A stretch of 64,000 nucleotides of DNA from a virus: the IMG/VR virus record IMGVR_UViG_3300025652_000047, positions 1 to 64,000 of that record, one strand, 5' to 3'. Numbering within the stretch: the stretch's first letter is position 1; the number at the start of each line of letters is the position of its first letter. Below are positions 31,689-40,300 of this stretch, in pieces. The position numbers were made by a program, and so were the translations under genes. The notes below the pieces were generated by a model. That model was not told the DNA's origin. It did not search any database and saw only the letters and a program-made list of their open reading frames with translations.

Positions 31689-31729
31689 TGAGGGTGAACC
31701 CTACCCGTTTAAGGGTAGAGTTCTAGCCA

Positions 31730-32047
31730 CTAGAAGTTAGTGACGCTGTCCTCCCAGACCACGTGGTGGTTGGTGTACGAAGTCCCTTGGACGACTTCCA
31801 TTTCGCCAGTAGTCTGGTTCGGAACTTTTTTAGGTTGCGCTACCACAACTTTAGTGCGAAGCTCGAACTTGTCACCGTTAGGCACTAGTCTTTTGGCGAA
31901 AGACTCAGCGTTAAAGCTGATTCGAGTCCTAGTCTCGTTAATCCACTGAGACTGATAGCCGTTAGGCTTACCTGTTTCACGGTCAAGCTCAGGCTTAGTG
32001 CCAAATGAAGTAATGTCTAATTTTGCTTTGATTTCAGAAAGTGTCAT
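31730..32047 (-). CDS. Unknown 105-residue protein, GC-richer than surroundings
   Basis: First leftward gene next to the divergent region. About half its bases are G or C, against about 30% around it. The protein is soluble and beta-rich (RTRISFNAESFAKRL; FELRTKVVVAQPKKV; VVQGTSYTNHHVVWEDS), possibly a small Ig- or OB-like fold. No family is recognised. The high GC may reflect strong expression with optimised codons, or transfer. A hairpin follows its stop. Confidence 0.6.
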   Translation of the reverse strand: MTLSEIKAKLDITSFGTKPELDRETGKPNGYQSQWINETRTRISFNAESFAKRLVPNGDKFELRTKVVVAQPKKVPNQTTGEMEVVQGTSYTNHHVVWEDSVTNF

Positions 32048-32459
32048 AGTTGTTGTATTTAGTAATTTGTAAATGCAATATGACCTCAGGGGTCATCCTC
32101 GCTAGTAATTAGCAATGGGCTATTGTTTGTTATACATGAACCCAAGTTTCCCTAGCGATTTGGTTTTTTTTAAAAATTTTTTTTTTTTTCTTATCCATCC
32201 AAGGGGGTTACTATAGGGATTGGATGGATGGATGGGGGGGGTTTGGTTTATACTATATGTCGCTGGAAAACACGTAAAAAACAGCGGAGGGTATATTTTA
32301 GGCGACTATTTCGGCTATTTTTCTAATTTACAAATAATTAAATTTAGATTTCCATTAATTTATTCTCATATAATAAGCTATACCCTAGGTGGTTATTGAC
32401 TTTACGGTTAATTAATTTTTTTTAAAAATAATTGCTTAAAAACTTGCATATGTCAAATG

Positions 32460-32489
32460 TTTGTTTTATATTTACATCTGTTATATTAG
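32460..32489 (+). promoter_or_regulatory. Candidate rightward promoter
   Basis: TTTG at 32460-32463, an 18-base spacer, then TATATTAG at 32482-32489, which matches the TAnnTTTG consensus at 7 of 8 positions. Transcription would start near 32497, giving a leader of about 290 bases before the first large rightward gene. Confidence 0.4.
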
Positions 32490-32593
32490 TTCAACTACTA
32501 ATTACATCTTGGTTAATAGCATCTATCCTTATAGAAAGCACAAGATCAGAAGTTGGGTTGTAGGCTATGCTCTTGAGATAATAGAGGAACATA

Positions 32594-32638
32594 ATGGCTA
32601 AGATGTCCCCAATAATAACAAAAATTGCCTGTATATAA
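32594..32638 (+). CDS. Possible 14-codon leader peptide
   Basis: An ATG preceded by GAGGAA at a suitable distance encodes a 14-residue peptide (MAKMSPIITKIACI). It lies in the leader between the promoter candidate and the first rightward gene. It might be a leader peptide or chance. Low confidence. Confidence 0.2.
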   Translation: MAKMSPIITKIACI

Positions 32639-32788
32639 TACTTAGGGAGGAATAATACTAAGGGTTGATATAGAAGTACCTCTGTGGGTGTAGGATTAAG
32701 TTCTAACGTACAGTAAGTGGAAATTACAGGTTAATATCGGATTTAAGAAATTAGATCTCAAAAAAGATAAAAATTTTTAGGGGGATTC

Positions 32789-33205
32789 TTGAGTTTAGTT
32801 AAGAACAAAAAATATAAGATTATGGAATTAAATTTATTAAACAAGCGGTTAAGTGACAAGACTAGCAAGGATGTTAGTGAGTTACAATTTTACAGGTATT
32901 TTTTACTTATATTAAATGAGTCCCAGGGTATATTAACTACTAAGCAGTTGGATATGGTATCTTATATGATGTCTAAGGGTACTTCTTTTAAATGCAAGGG
33001 TAGTGGCATATTAGACATTATGAATAAGGAGTTGTACATGAGTAAGCAGCATATATCAAATGTTAGGAGTCAGTTAATAAAGAAGGAGATAATTAACGAG
33101 GACGGTAGTTTATCTAAGTTATTTGCGCCTTTAGTGCATTTAGTGGACCAAAAGAGAGAGATTAAATTAGTATTACCAATGAAGATTAAAGAAAATGAGT
33201 ATTAG
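32789..33205 (+). CDS. Probable winged-helix DNA-binding regulator
   Basis: A 138-residue protein if started at TTG 32789, behind a purine-rich GGGGGA site, or about 127 residues from ATG 32822. The central helices read LTTKQLDMVSYMMSKG, and YMSKQHISNVRSQLIKKEII has the shape of a winged HTH recognition helix with its wing. A regulatory role at the head of the late operon is expected, since crAss-like phages carry small regulators there. No cofactor site is seen. Confidence 0.6.
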   Translation: MSLVKNKKYKIMELNLLNKRLSDKTSKDVSELQFYRYFLLILNESQGILTTKQLDMVSYMMSKGTSFKCKGSGILDIMNKELYMSKQHISNVRSQLIKKEIINEDGSLSKLFAPLVHLVDQKREIKLVLPMKIKENEY

Positions 33206-33437
33206 AGACAACATTGATGACTTATACAGAGTTTATCAGTTAGAGCATGGTGCGATCCCTGAGATGTTAATTATGAATCATTATGATTACTTATCCTTTA
33301 AGGATGAGATGGGGGTTGATTTTTTAGATGAGATTGACCATTACCATGGTTTACAGATAAGGGTAGAGGAAGAATCAGAGACTAGATTAGAGAGTTATGC
33401 GACTTACGAGCCAAGAGACGATTATTACTATGACTAG
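33195..33437 (+). CDS. Unknown 80-residue acidic protein
   Basis: Starts 11 bases inside the regulator gene. Acidic with aromatic clusters (IMNHYDYLSFKDEMGVDFLD; YATYEPRDDYYYD). The MNHYDYLSF pattern recalls short phage proteins related to capsid-protein fragments, but only weakly. Its role is unknown; it probably belongs to the virion-gene transcript. Confidence 0.45.
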   Translation: MSIRDNIDDLYRVYQLEHGAIPEMLIMNHYDYLSFKDEMGVDFLDEIDHYHGLQIRVEEESETRLESYATYEPRDDYYYD

Positions 33438-33615
33438 TAAAGAGACAGGTTATCCTGTTGAATTAGTGGAGTATGTGTATAGAAACTTTTACGCTACTTT
33501 GAGGAGTATGTTAACTAATAGGGTAGCCGACTTCATAAAATTAGAGAAATTTTTAAAATTTAAAGACGATGAAAAAGAACAATATGCTAGAAGGATTAAA
33601 TCTAGCGGAGAATGA
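33430..33615 (+). CDS. IHF/HU-like small DNA-binding protein
   Basis: A 61-residue protein started at ATG 33430, which overlaps the previous stop. The helical pair TGYPVELVEYVYRNFYATLR followed by FIKLEKFLKFKDD resembles the helical body and first strand of phage IHF-like subunits, which crAss-like phages commonly carry. The long DNA-binding beta arm is not evident, so it is a reduced version. It would bend DNA for recombination, transcription or packaging. Confidence 0.45.
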   Translation: MTSKETGYPVELVEYVYRNFYATLRSMLTNRVADFIKLEKFLKFKDDEKEQYARRIKSSGE

Positions 33616-34132
33616 GAGTGAGAGGTCCTATGTAGAGGATCAGGTATTTACGTTACAGGATGTAGAGGATGTAGCTACTTATAATAAGAACATTAAGGAT
33701 TTTGATCCTATGTATAATAATTTAGAGAGTATTAATTACAACATACTTGTTAGGGCGTATAAGACATCTCCAGTAGAGGAAGATGGGGTATTTATACCAC
33801 CTACTAGAAATATAGAGGTATCTACTGCTGGGGGCAAGGGAGTTTGGACTACTGTAGCTGATCCTTGGTTATTTAGTCAGAAGGTAGTTGCGGTATCTGG
33901 ATTAAAGACTGATAGGAAGGATATAGTACCAGGAGAGGAGTTAATTATTAGTCAGGCTATGATAGGTATTACACCTACTGGGGATGCTGACAATGTGACT
34001 TTAAATTTAAAGAATTCATTTATTCATCCTGAATCAGGACTTTCGGGTATGCCTACAGATCCAGCTAACAAGCATCATGGCTACTTTTTAATCCCTGTTT
34101 CACAATTATTATTTTCATGTGGAGTAAAATAA
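33569..34132 (+). CDS. GroES-like co-chaperonin candidate
   Basis: A 187-residue protein. The layout follows GroES. NYNILVRAYKTSPVEEDGVF matches the first strand and the mobile-loop region, with IPP in place of the usual GGIVLP. QKVVAVSGLK is the VVAVG strand, IVPGEELIISQ is the VKxGDxVLF strand, and HGYFLIPVSQLLFSCG is the final strand pair. It has an insertion between strands. The GroEL-like protein at 40.7 kb makes this reading plausible. No search was run. Confidence 0.5.
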   Translation: MKKNNMLEGLNLAENESERSYVEDQVFTLQDVEDVATYNKNIKDFDPMYNNLESINYNILVRAYKTSPVEEDGVFIPPTRNIEVSTAGGKGVWTTVADPWLFSQKVVAVSGLKTDRKDIVPGEELIISQAMIGITPTGDADNVTLNLKNSFIHPESGLSGMPTDPANKHHGYFLIPVSQLLFSCGVK

Positions 34133-34377
34133 AATATGCTTGGCATAATCCTATTAACGTCTTGTATTTTATACAGGGGTGTTTAAACTGGTTGATTATG
34201 AAGTTAACAGGAGTGCCTATAGGTCATAGTAAATATATTAATAAACGATTAGGAGCTAAGGAGTGTTTAGAGAATGGAGTATGTTTAGAATGTGGGTGTA
34301 ACACTAATTTGATGTTACTTTCATCTAAGCCATGTCCAAAGCGCACATATTCTCCTGATGAAAAGCCTTGTTATTAA
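34117..34377 (+). CDS. Cys-rich zinc-ribbon-like protein
   Basis: An 86-residue protein with a hydrophobic N-terminal segment (NVLYFIQGCLNWLIMKL). A Cys cluster follows (KECLENGVCLECGCN, later KPCP and KPCY), typical of a zinc-binding ribbon. It overlaps its neighbours and is probably cotranslated. It resembles small phage and Bacteroidota cysteine-rich proteins without an assigned role. Confidence 0.6.
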   Translation: MWSKIKYAWHNPINVLYFIQGCLNWLIMKLTGVPIGHSKYINKRLGAKECLENGVCLECGCNTNLMLLSSKPCPKRTYSPDEKPCY

Positions 34378-34673
34378 TGTGGGATGCAGAGATTAAAGAC
34401 CTAGGAGATGTCCAGGCAACGGTAAAGCAGACAATAGTATATACGTATACAGGAGACAAGAAGATTAAATCAGTAAGGACCTCATGTGGGTGTACTGTAG
34501 CTTCTTATCCAAAAACAGATACAGGATATACTATTAATGCACAATTTACACCTAAGCACAGTAGTAAAGACTACAAGAAGAATGGGAGTATAACGGTTAC
34601 TTTTACAGACAATATAATAAAAATATTAAAATTTAAATCAAATGTTAAGACAAACAATGGTCCAGGAAATTAA
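34377..34673 (+). CDS. DUF1573-like Ig-fold protein
   Basis: Start at ATG 34377 in a TAATG overlap; the TTG three codons earlier is less likely. A 98-residue protein whose core KSVRTSCGCTVASYPK, then INAQFTPKHSSKDYKKNGSI and VTFTDN, matches DUF1573, an Ig-like domain frequent in Bacteroidota and known for its S-C-G-C-T motif. No signal peptide is present, so it is probably a virion part or decorates a virion protein rather than acting in the periplasm. Confidence 0.75.
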   Translation: MWDAEIKDLGDVQATVKQTIVYTYTGDKKIKSVRTSCGCTVASYPKTDTGYTINAQFTPKHSSKDYKKNGSITVTFTDNIIKILKFKSNVKTNNGPGN

Positions 34674-34836
34674 CTGGAAATCAGATAAGATAGCTAATAC
34701 AAAGGAAACAATTAGTAAATATTTATTTGGGTGGAACTATAGGACTTTTATAAATGAGACACATAATATTAACTGGGAGGCTTCAAAGGAGGACAATATT
34801 CCTGGGATAGTTCAAGGATTTAAGAATGGCTACTAA
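34642..34836 (+). CDS. Unknown 64-residue protein
   Basis: Charged, Trp-rich small protein (QEINWKSDKIANTKETISKY; FGWNYRTFINETHNINWEAS). A second ATG at 34657 is also possible. It overlaps both neighbours. No family is recognised. Confidence 0.45.
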   Translation: MLRQTMVQEINWKSDKIANTKETISKYLFGWNYRTFINETHNINWEASKEDNIPGIVQGFKNGY

Positions 34837-35392
34837 GGGTTGGACTCCTGATACTAACTGTTGGAAAGCTAATCCACATTTTATTACTATGCGTCCTTTT
34901 TCAGAGTTATATGAAACTGATGAAGGGGGAATATTATCTAGTAATTATATGTGGATGGTTATTCTTATGGAGGAGAATGATGAGGAGATAAACCCACAGT
35001 ATAGCTTACCTGAAGAAACTAGGATACAGAATGCAAAAGACAAGTTCTTTCCTAAGTTCAACAAAGACTTTGAGTTATATATGGGTTGCAAGTTACAATA
35101 TTCAGACCAGACTATGTCTTTTGCACAGAGGGCTGTAAAGTTACATCAAGACCAGATAAAGAGGTATCAAGAGTTTATAGACAATACAGAGCTTACTTTA
35201 GATACTCCTGATACAGAGGGAAAGATGAGAATTATACCTGGAACAATAAAGCAGGTAGCTGCATTATCAAAGACTATAACTGGATTATTTAAAGAGTTAA
35301 AAGATTTAGAAGTATTATGGCAACTAGAAAAGACGGAAGCACAATTAAAGGGAGGAAGGAAATTGACAGCTTCAGAGAAGGGTTTGATATAA
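34826..35392 (+). CDS. Unknown helical protein, possible terminase small subunit
   Basis: A 188-residue protein. The N-terminus is Trp/Phe-rich (KGWTPDTNCWKANPHF) and the C-terminal half is coiled-coil-like (RAVKLHQDQIKRYQEFIDN; LSKTITGLFKELKDLEVLWQ). Small terminase subunits often combine a DNA-binding start and a helical oligomerisation end. The gene lies 2 kb before the large subunit, with several genes between. Assignment is by position only. Confidence 0.45.
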   Translation: MATKGWTPDTNCWKANPHFITMRPFSELYETDEGGILSSNYMWMVILMEENDEEINPQYSLPEETRIQNAKDKFFPKFNKDFELYMGCKLQYSDQTMSFAQRAVKLHQDQIKRYQEFIDNTELTLDTPDTEGKMRIIPGTIKQVAALSKTITGLFKELKDLEVLWQLEKTEAQLKGGRKLTASEKGLI

Positions 35393-35637
35393 AATTTAAT
35401 ATTCCTTTAGATTTTATTGCAGTATTAGAAAATGGTAATGTAATAACAGATGGTAACAGGACTTACTATTTAAGATTAGAGGATATTATAATGGTAGAGA
35501 GGAATTCTGAAGGCGTAGAACAAGACTCTTTTATATATAAAATTGAAGATGCTCCTCTCTATGTAAAAAATCATTATATAGATTTATTAAAAATGAATTT
35601 GGAAAGATTAGGAGTTAATTTAAAGCAAAAAGATTAA
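35317..35637 (+). CDS. Unknown 106-residue protein
   Basis: A mixed fold with a basic N-terminus (RKDGSTIKGRKEIDSF) and strand-helix body (IKFNIPLDFIAVLENGNVIT; YLRLEDIIMVERNSEG). It overlaps the preceding gene by 76 bases in another frame. The overlap is long but both frames look coding. Function unknown. Confidence 0.45.
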   Translation: MATRKDGSTIKGRKEIDSFREGFDIKFNIPLDFIAVLENGNVITDGNRTYYLRLEDIIMVERNSEGVEQDSFIYKIEDAPLYVKNHYIDLLKMNLERLGVNLKQKD

Positions 35638-35638
35638 C

Positions 35639-35944
35639 ATGATAATAAGCGCATTAAAAAGAAAAGGATTTATGTTAATGAATTCTACAGGATTTACAGA
35701 TGAACTATGGAGTCCTGAAAATAACTTTATTATACATGTAGATTGGGTTACTAATAATCAAATCACAGTTATAGGTAGAAGTAAAGCAGGAGGATCTAAT
35801 CAATATCTATTTAATAACCCAATAGATTTTGAAAAGTGGATTAACAGTAATTTTAAAGATCCTAGACATAAGGTTATAAGATATACTGATCACAATAATA
35901 AGAAAGTTGAAATTAATAATGAAAGATATGAATACCCATTATGA
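35639..35944 (+). CDS. Unknown 101-residue protein
   Basis: An alpha/beta protein (FIIHVDWVTNNQITVIGRSK; NPIDFEKWINSNF). It begins one base after the previous stop. No catalytic residues are recognised. It probably belongs to a run of small packaging- or metabolism-related genes. Confidence 0.45.
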   Translation: MIISALKRKGFMLMNSTGFTDELWSPENNFIIHVDWVTNNQITVIGRSKAGGSNQYLFNNPIDFEKWINSNFKDPRHKVIRYTDHNNKKVEINNERYEYPL

Positions 35945-36228
35945 TAAAAGCACATAGCGAATACGTTAAGAAAATGAAGACTAATAGTAATCAACAAGCA
36001 ATTATACAAGACCATTTTTCTAAATCAATACCTTGGAGTGGAAATATGACTACTAAAATGATGGAAGAAGCTTTAGATTTTTATGGTAAGAATGCAATAG
36101 AACAAAGCGGTAAAGGGGTTGTTATAGAAGTAACCAACCCAAGATTATATGAATGGTACATGGAGAAACAAAAGCAAGAAGTAGCACCATTAGATGTATT
36201 TTATAAAAACCATAAAGACAGCGAATGA
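35941..36228 (+). CDS. Unknown 95-residue protein
   Basis: A mostly helical protein (YVKKMKTNSNQQAIIQDHFS; EEALDFYGKNAIEQSGK). It overlaps the neighbours by 4 bases on each side. It contains no recognised motif. Confidence 0.45.
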   Translation: MIKAHSEYVKKMKTNSNQQAIIQDHFSKSIPWSGNMTTKMMEEALDFYGKNAIEQSGKGVVIEVTNPRLYEWYMEKQKQEVAPLDVFYKNHKDSE

Positions 36229-36572
36229 TAACACTAGCAGGAGAATTAAAAGGAATAAAACAATTAGTAGACGGTAGTTTAACTATTCCAATACACACAC
36301 AAGAGCTTAGTCCAGAAAAAATGGCAGCAATATTTACCATGAGTAAATTCTGTTACATAGGATTAAAGCCAGAAGCATTTACAGCAAAGGAGTTATCTGA
36401 TTTAGATAATATGAAGTCAGATGCTTCATTTGGACAGACCTTATCAAAGAGAATGAGGAATACATTATATGTAGTATATAAGAAGAGTAATATAGATGAA
36501 TCTTTTGAAAACTACTATTCCAGACGAATGAGTGATTTAATTGAATTAATAAAAGATGAGATAGATGAGTGA
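36225..36572 (+). CDS. Unknown 115-residue protein
   Basis: Helical with an N-terminal strand set (LAGELKGIKQLVDGSLTIPI), then KMAAIFTMSKFCYIGLKPEA and a charged tail. A family common in phages may match the 'LAGELxGIxxxxDGsLxlxF' opening. No function known to me. Confidence 0.5.
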   Translation: MITLAGELKGIKQLVDGSLTIPIHTQELSPEKMAAIFTMSKFCYIGLKPEAFTAKELSDLDNMKSDASFGQTLSKRMRNTLYVVYKKSNIDESFENYYSRRMSDLIELIKDEIDE

Positions 36573-36834
36573 TGAATTAGATAAAACATATGGGGAAAGG
36601 ATATATGGAGTATCTTATGATGTACCCCCAGATGATATAGTATCTGAGATTAAATACAATACTGCTAAGTTAGCTGACTCATGGGCTGACATAATGGAAA
36701 GTTCTACTTTAGATATGAAAGACCAAGATATGGATGCTCAAGCAAACACTATGGTTAAAGTAGATTATATAATTAGGGCTTTAGAAAAGTTAGAAGAGTG
36801 TAGTTTTTTAGCAGTAAAATCACAGTATATATGA
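36565..36834 (+). CDS. Unknown 89-residue protein
   Basis: Acidic helical protein (YDVPPDDIVSEIKYNTAKLA; MVKVDYIIRALEKLEECSFL) overlapping the thioredoxin gene by 4 bases. Function unknown. Confidence 0.45.
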   Translation: MSDELDKTYGERIYGVSYDVPPDDIVSEIKYNTAKLADSWADIMESSTLDMKDQDMDAQANTMVKVDYIIRALEKLEECSFLAVKSQYI

Positions 36835-37118
36835 AAGAAATAGAGTTGGCTGGAGCTAAATGGTGTGTACCATGTAAGAATACTAAAGATAATATATCTA
36901 AAGTAGCTTATCAAATGGGTGCAAATATGACTTACCATGACTTAGGAGCTAAAGAACATCTACATAGAAACCTAGGAGATTTAAAAGATAGAGGATATAT
37001 TATGGGTAATTTAGTAGGTATACCTATGTTTTTTGTAGATAAAAAGCAGATACCAGGTCCTACAAGTTTAGAAATGTCAGACATATATATTTGGATTACA
37101 GACAATTATAGTACTTAA
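36831..37118 (+). CDS. Thioredoxin-like protein
   Basis: A 95-residue thioredoxin fold protein. The active site is KWCVPCKNTK (WCxPC). The second half has YIMGNLVGIPMFFVDKKQI, with the cis-Pro preceded by a Gly-Ile strand. It could reduce the C-terminal CIAC pair of phage NrdA, or serve as a polymerase processivity factor as T7 uses host thioredoxin. Shorter than cellular thioredoxins (about 105). Confidence 0.75.
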   Translation: MKEIELAGAKWCVPCKNTKDNISKVAYQMGANMTYHDLGAKEHLHRNLGDLKDRGYIMGNLVGIPMFFVDKKQIPGPTSLEMSDIYIWITDNYST

Positions 37119-37187
37119 GAAATACATTCGTGCAGGATAGTTTCTGGTTGTACTATCTGTAAATTCAAACAACTTAATAGGTGAATA

Positions 37188-37217
37188 GCAGGAGAGGCTC
37201 GAAGCTCTCCTGCGTTT
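37188..37217 (+). terminator. Intrinsic terminator before tRNA-Lys
   Basis: GCAGGAGAG (37188-37196) and CTCTCCTGC (37205-37213) form a perfect 9-bp stem with an 8-base loop, followed by G and TTTT. It ends the small-gene transcript, or separates it from the tRNA and head genes. Confidence 0.7.
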
Positions 37218-37218
37218 T

Positions 37219-37290
37219 GGCTTAGTAGCTCAACTGGAAGAGCCCTACCTTTTAAGTAGGAAGATATAGGTTCGACTCCTATCTAAGCCA
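37219..37290 (+). tRNA. tRNA-Lys (anticodon UUU)
   Basis: A full cloverleaf is visible. The acceptor GGCTTAG pairs with CTAAGCC. The D-arm is GCTC/GAGC. The anticodon stem CCTAC/GTAGG encloses loop CTTTTAA, giving anticodon TTT. The T-arm is ATAGG, TTCGACT, CCTAT, and the discriminator is A. No CCA is encoded. It would serve AAA-rich phage mRNA. Confidence 0.92.
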
Positions 37291-37315
37291 CAATAATATA
37301 ACGTATGAAAAACGT

Positions 37316-40300
37316 ATGAAAGAATATAAACATTGGAATTGTGGGCAGCCTGACTGGATAAAGATAGATAATATAAAAGAATTTAATCTAGATGAGGTAA
37401 AGATATTCCACCCACAAGATCCTAGATATGTAGAGTATTGGAAGCAAGAGAAGAAGTACTGTATAGAAGGCAGGTGGGAAAGACAATTTGGAGGATGGAT
37501 GCATATGCCAGGTTGTTTATATTTCTATGGTAAGTTTGGTATAATTGTAGATACAGACAAGTTTACAAAAGTAACTGAAAAAATTAAACCCCTAATCCAG
37601 GACTTAGAGTTTGAACAAGCTTTTATGTTTTGGGAAGCTAGGGGTTTTTCTGGGTATATAGATGACGATGAATATACCTCAGATAACATGTGGTTCAAAT
37701 TCAATGAGAAAGGATTACCTACCACAGAAGAGATAGAGAAAATGGGAGATTCCCAAAGAACTGCAGTTCTTAACCTTATAAATAATAATGGTAATTTAAA
37801 GGAATATCTAACACCAAGAAAGAATTTAAGAAGAATTGCAGAGAAGCCTTTAGGTAGACCTTTGTTTCAAAATGATGCAAAGAATAAAGATACTATGGGT
37901 TGTCATGCTAAAGATAGTAAATTTAGAATGTATGATGGTTCTGTTAAAGAAGTATTTGATATAAAAATTGGGGATGCTTTAATGGGTCCCGATAGTTCTC
38001 CAAGAGAAGTTAATGAAATATTAACTGGAGAGAATGTTATGGTTAAAATTACTCCTAAATATGGAGACGCTTTTAAAATAACTCCAAATCATATTCTTAG
38101 AGTTAGGGAAACTAATAAACATACAAATGAAAAATTAGAATATGATTTACCTGTTTGGGAATATTTAAACAAATCAGATTCTAAAAAATCATTTATAGAA
38201 ATAATAGATAGAAATAAAATTGAATATCCTGAAGTACCTTTAGTTTTAGACCCTTACTTTATAGGACTATGGTTAGGAGATGGGTTTAAAAGAGAGAAAT
38301 TAATATGTATTAATCAAGGTAAAGATAAAGAAATTTTAAATTGGTTATTAGAATATTGTAACTCTAAAGATAATTTGTCATATACTACTTCCGTATCTAA
38401 AAACGGTTTATCAAATGGTTTTACAACTAGATTTAGATTAACAGATTCTAATTTATCAGGTAAAGGAAATTATTGGGCTAAAACTTTTAGAAATAACAAA
38501 CACATACCTAATGAGTATCTTATTAATAGTTTAGATAATAGATTAAAATTATTAGCAGGGTATATTGATTCTGATGGATGTTACGAAAAAAAATCAAATA
38601 GATATACAATTACGTCTGTAGATTTAGATTTATTAACCCAAACGCAAGAGTTAGCAAGATCCTGTGGATTTAGAGCAGAGATAAATAAACCTAGTAAAAC
38701 TGGTATTACTGATTCTTTAAAATATAACTTAAGAATTATAGGAGATATTAATTCTATTCCAGTGAAATTAAGTTATAAAAAAGCAACAGGAATTAGAGAA
38801 AAATTCCATAGAAATACATTTACAACTCAAGTATTACCTCCTGAAAAGTTCTATGGAGTAGAAGTTGATAAAGATCATTTGTATATGCTTGCTGATGGTA
38901 ACAAAGATCACAACAGTAGGGGTGGAGGTAAGAGTTTCTTTGAAGCTGTTGCAGTCCAACTATATACTTTAACTTTTGATGGGGCTACAGAGTATATTAT
39001 AGATCAAGTACAAAAGGTTGAGACTTGTATAGGTTCAGGAGATACTGATAAGTCAGGAGAACTTGTACAGAAAGTAGTAGATGCAATGAATGAGTTTGCT
39101 ATTAACCCTAAGCTAGGAGCATGGGGACAACAGGGAGACTCTGACTGGACTCCTAATCCTTTTTATAGGGATATGAATGGACCAACTAACGCAGGTAACA
39201 AGCAAAAAGGAGGTTGGGTACATAAGTACGAGAAGAAGATTAATGGTAGATGGGTAGATGGATTTGGAACAGGAACAAGAATGTTTCATGTATCTTACTC
39301 TTCAAATAAGAAAGCAGGAGCAGAAGCAGGAGCTGGAGGTAGATATAATGTATCTACAGTAGAGGAAAAAGGTTTAACTATATTACTTATAATGTTGTGG
39401 AACTCAAATAGAGCCACAGTAATGAGAAATGGAGTTCAATTTGGAGTACAATCTTTCTTAGGAACATCTGGTAATGCAGAACTAGTATTACCTTCAAAAG
39501 AGATGTTTACTACTCCTCATGAATTTAACCTAGTAGCTTATCCTGATGTATGGGAAGGCACTGGAGATCTAGGATTCTTTATACCTGCGTATATGACGTA
39601 TAGGCAATTTAAAGATGTAAATGGAAATACAGATGTTAAAGCAGCGAGAGAGCATTGGTTAAAAGGGTATTTAGCAGCAGGAGAATCTGCAAACCCTAAG
39701 ACTCTTAGGATGTACTGTATGAATTATCCTGATATACCATCTCATATGTGGGTAACAGATGCTCAGTATCTTTTACCTTATGAAGAAGCTATAGATAGAG
39801 AGAGGCATTTAATGGATAAGAAGTTATACCAAACCATAGGTACTGCTATAGATTTAAGATGGGATACTTCAAAACAGAATGGAGTTACTTATGATATAGT
39901 ACATAATCCACAGCCTTTCTATGATTTTCCAATTAGGAAGGATATGGAAAGGATGGATGGAGAAATAATGATGTATCAGACTCCACAAGAGATTAGAGGA
40001 GTTGTACCTAATGATATGTATTTCTTTGTACATGATCCATATGTATCAGATAACCAAGAAGACGGGGCTTCATTAGGGGTAACCTATGGATTTTTAAATC
40101 CTAAATATTCAGTAACACATGATGGAAGTCAATTAGTATGTTCATATATAGGAAAGCCAAAAGGAGGAAAAAAAGCATATTATCAAAATTTAGAGAAGTT
40201 ATTAGCTTTCTACGGCAATCCCTTTAGGGGACTAGCATATGAAGCAAACAGAGGAGAGTACTGTAGGTCTTATTTCGAGAAGAAAGGGAAACTACATTTA

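Larger units (their letters stand above)
30340..31690 (-). ncRNA. Putative large structured non-coding RNA region
   Basis: About 1.35 kb with no supported ORF but many perfect inverted repeats. They include 11 bp at 31252-31262 with 31343-31353, 12 bp at 31000-31011 with 31088-31099, and 10 bp at 31116-31125 with 31167-31176. There are 7 bp at 31177-31183 with 31232-31238, 7 bp at 30603-30609 with 30672-30678, and 7 bp at 30729-30735 with 30749-30755. Inner hairpins sit inside these domains. One stem (31415-31424 with 31433-31442) has a mismatch on the plus strand that becomes G-U in the minus-strand RNA, supporting leftward transcription. Two tRNA-like segments lie at either side. It resembles in kind the large ornate phage RNAs such as GOLLD or ROOL. 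No sequence match has been tested. Confidence 0.5.
32048..32788. other. Divergent intergenic region, possible control or origin region
   Basis: A 741-base region between leftward and rightward blocks. It contains hairpins ATGACC/GGTCAT (32080-32096) and GCTA/TAGC (32101-32113), and a long T-rich tract ending near 32190. Repeated GGAT motifs lie around 32220-32245, followed by a G-run, then AT-rich DNA. A rightward promoter candidate and a 14-codon ORF lie in its right half. Such features suit a bidirectional promoter or replication origin, but neither is proven. Confidence 0.5.

Noticed and set aside
31740-31949. Plus-strand ORF opposite the 31730-32047 gene
   Set aside because: Shadow ORF caused by the GC-rich composition of the minus-strand gene. 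Its product has no sensible composition or start context.
32210-32245. CRISPR-like or VNTR array at the GGAT repeats
   Set aside because: Only three or four tandem four-base units without spacers. It is simple low-complexity DNA.
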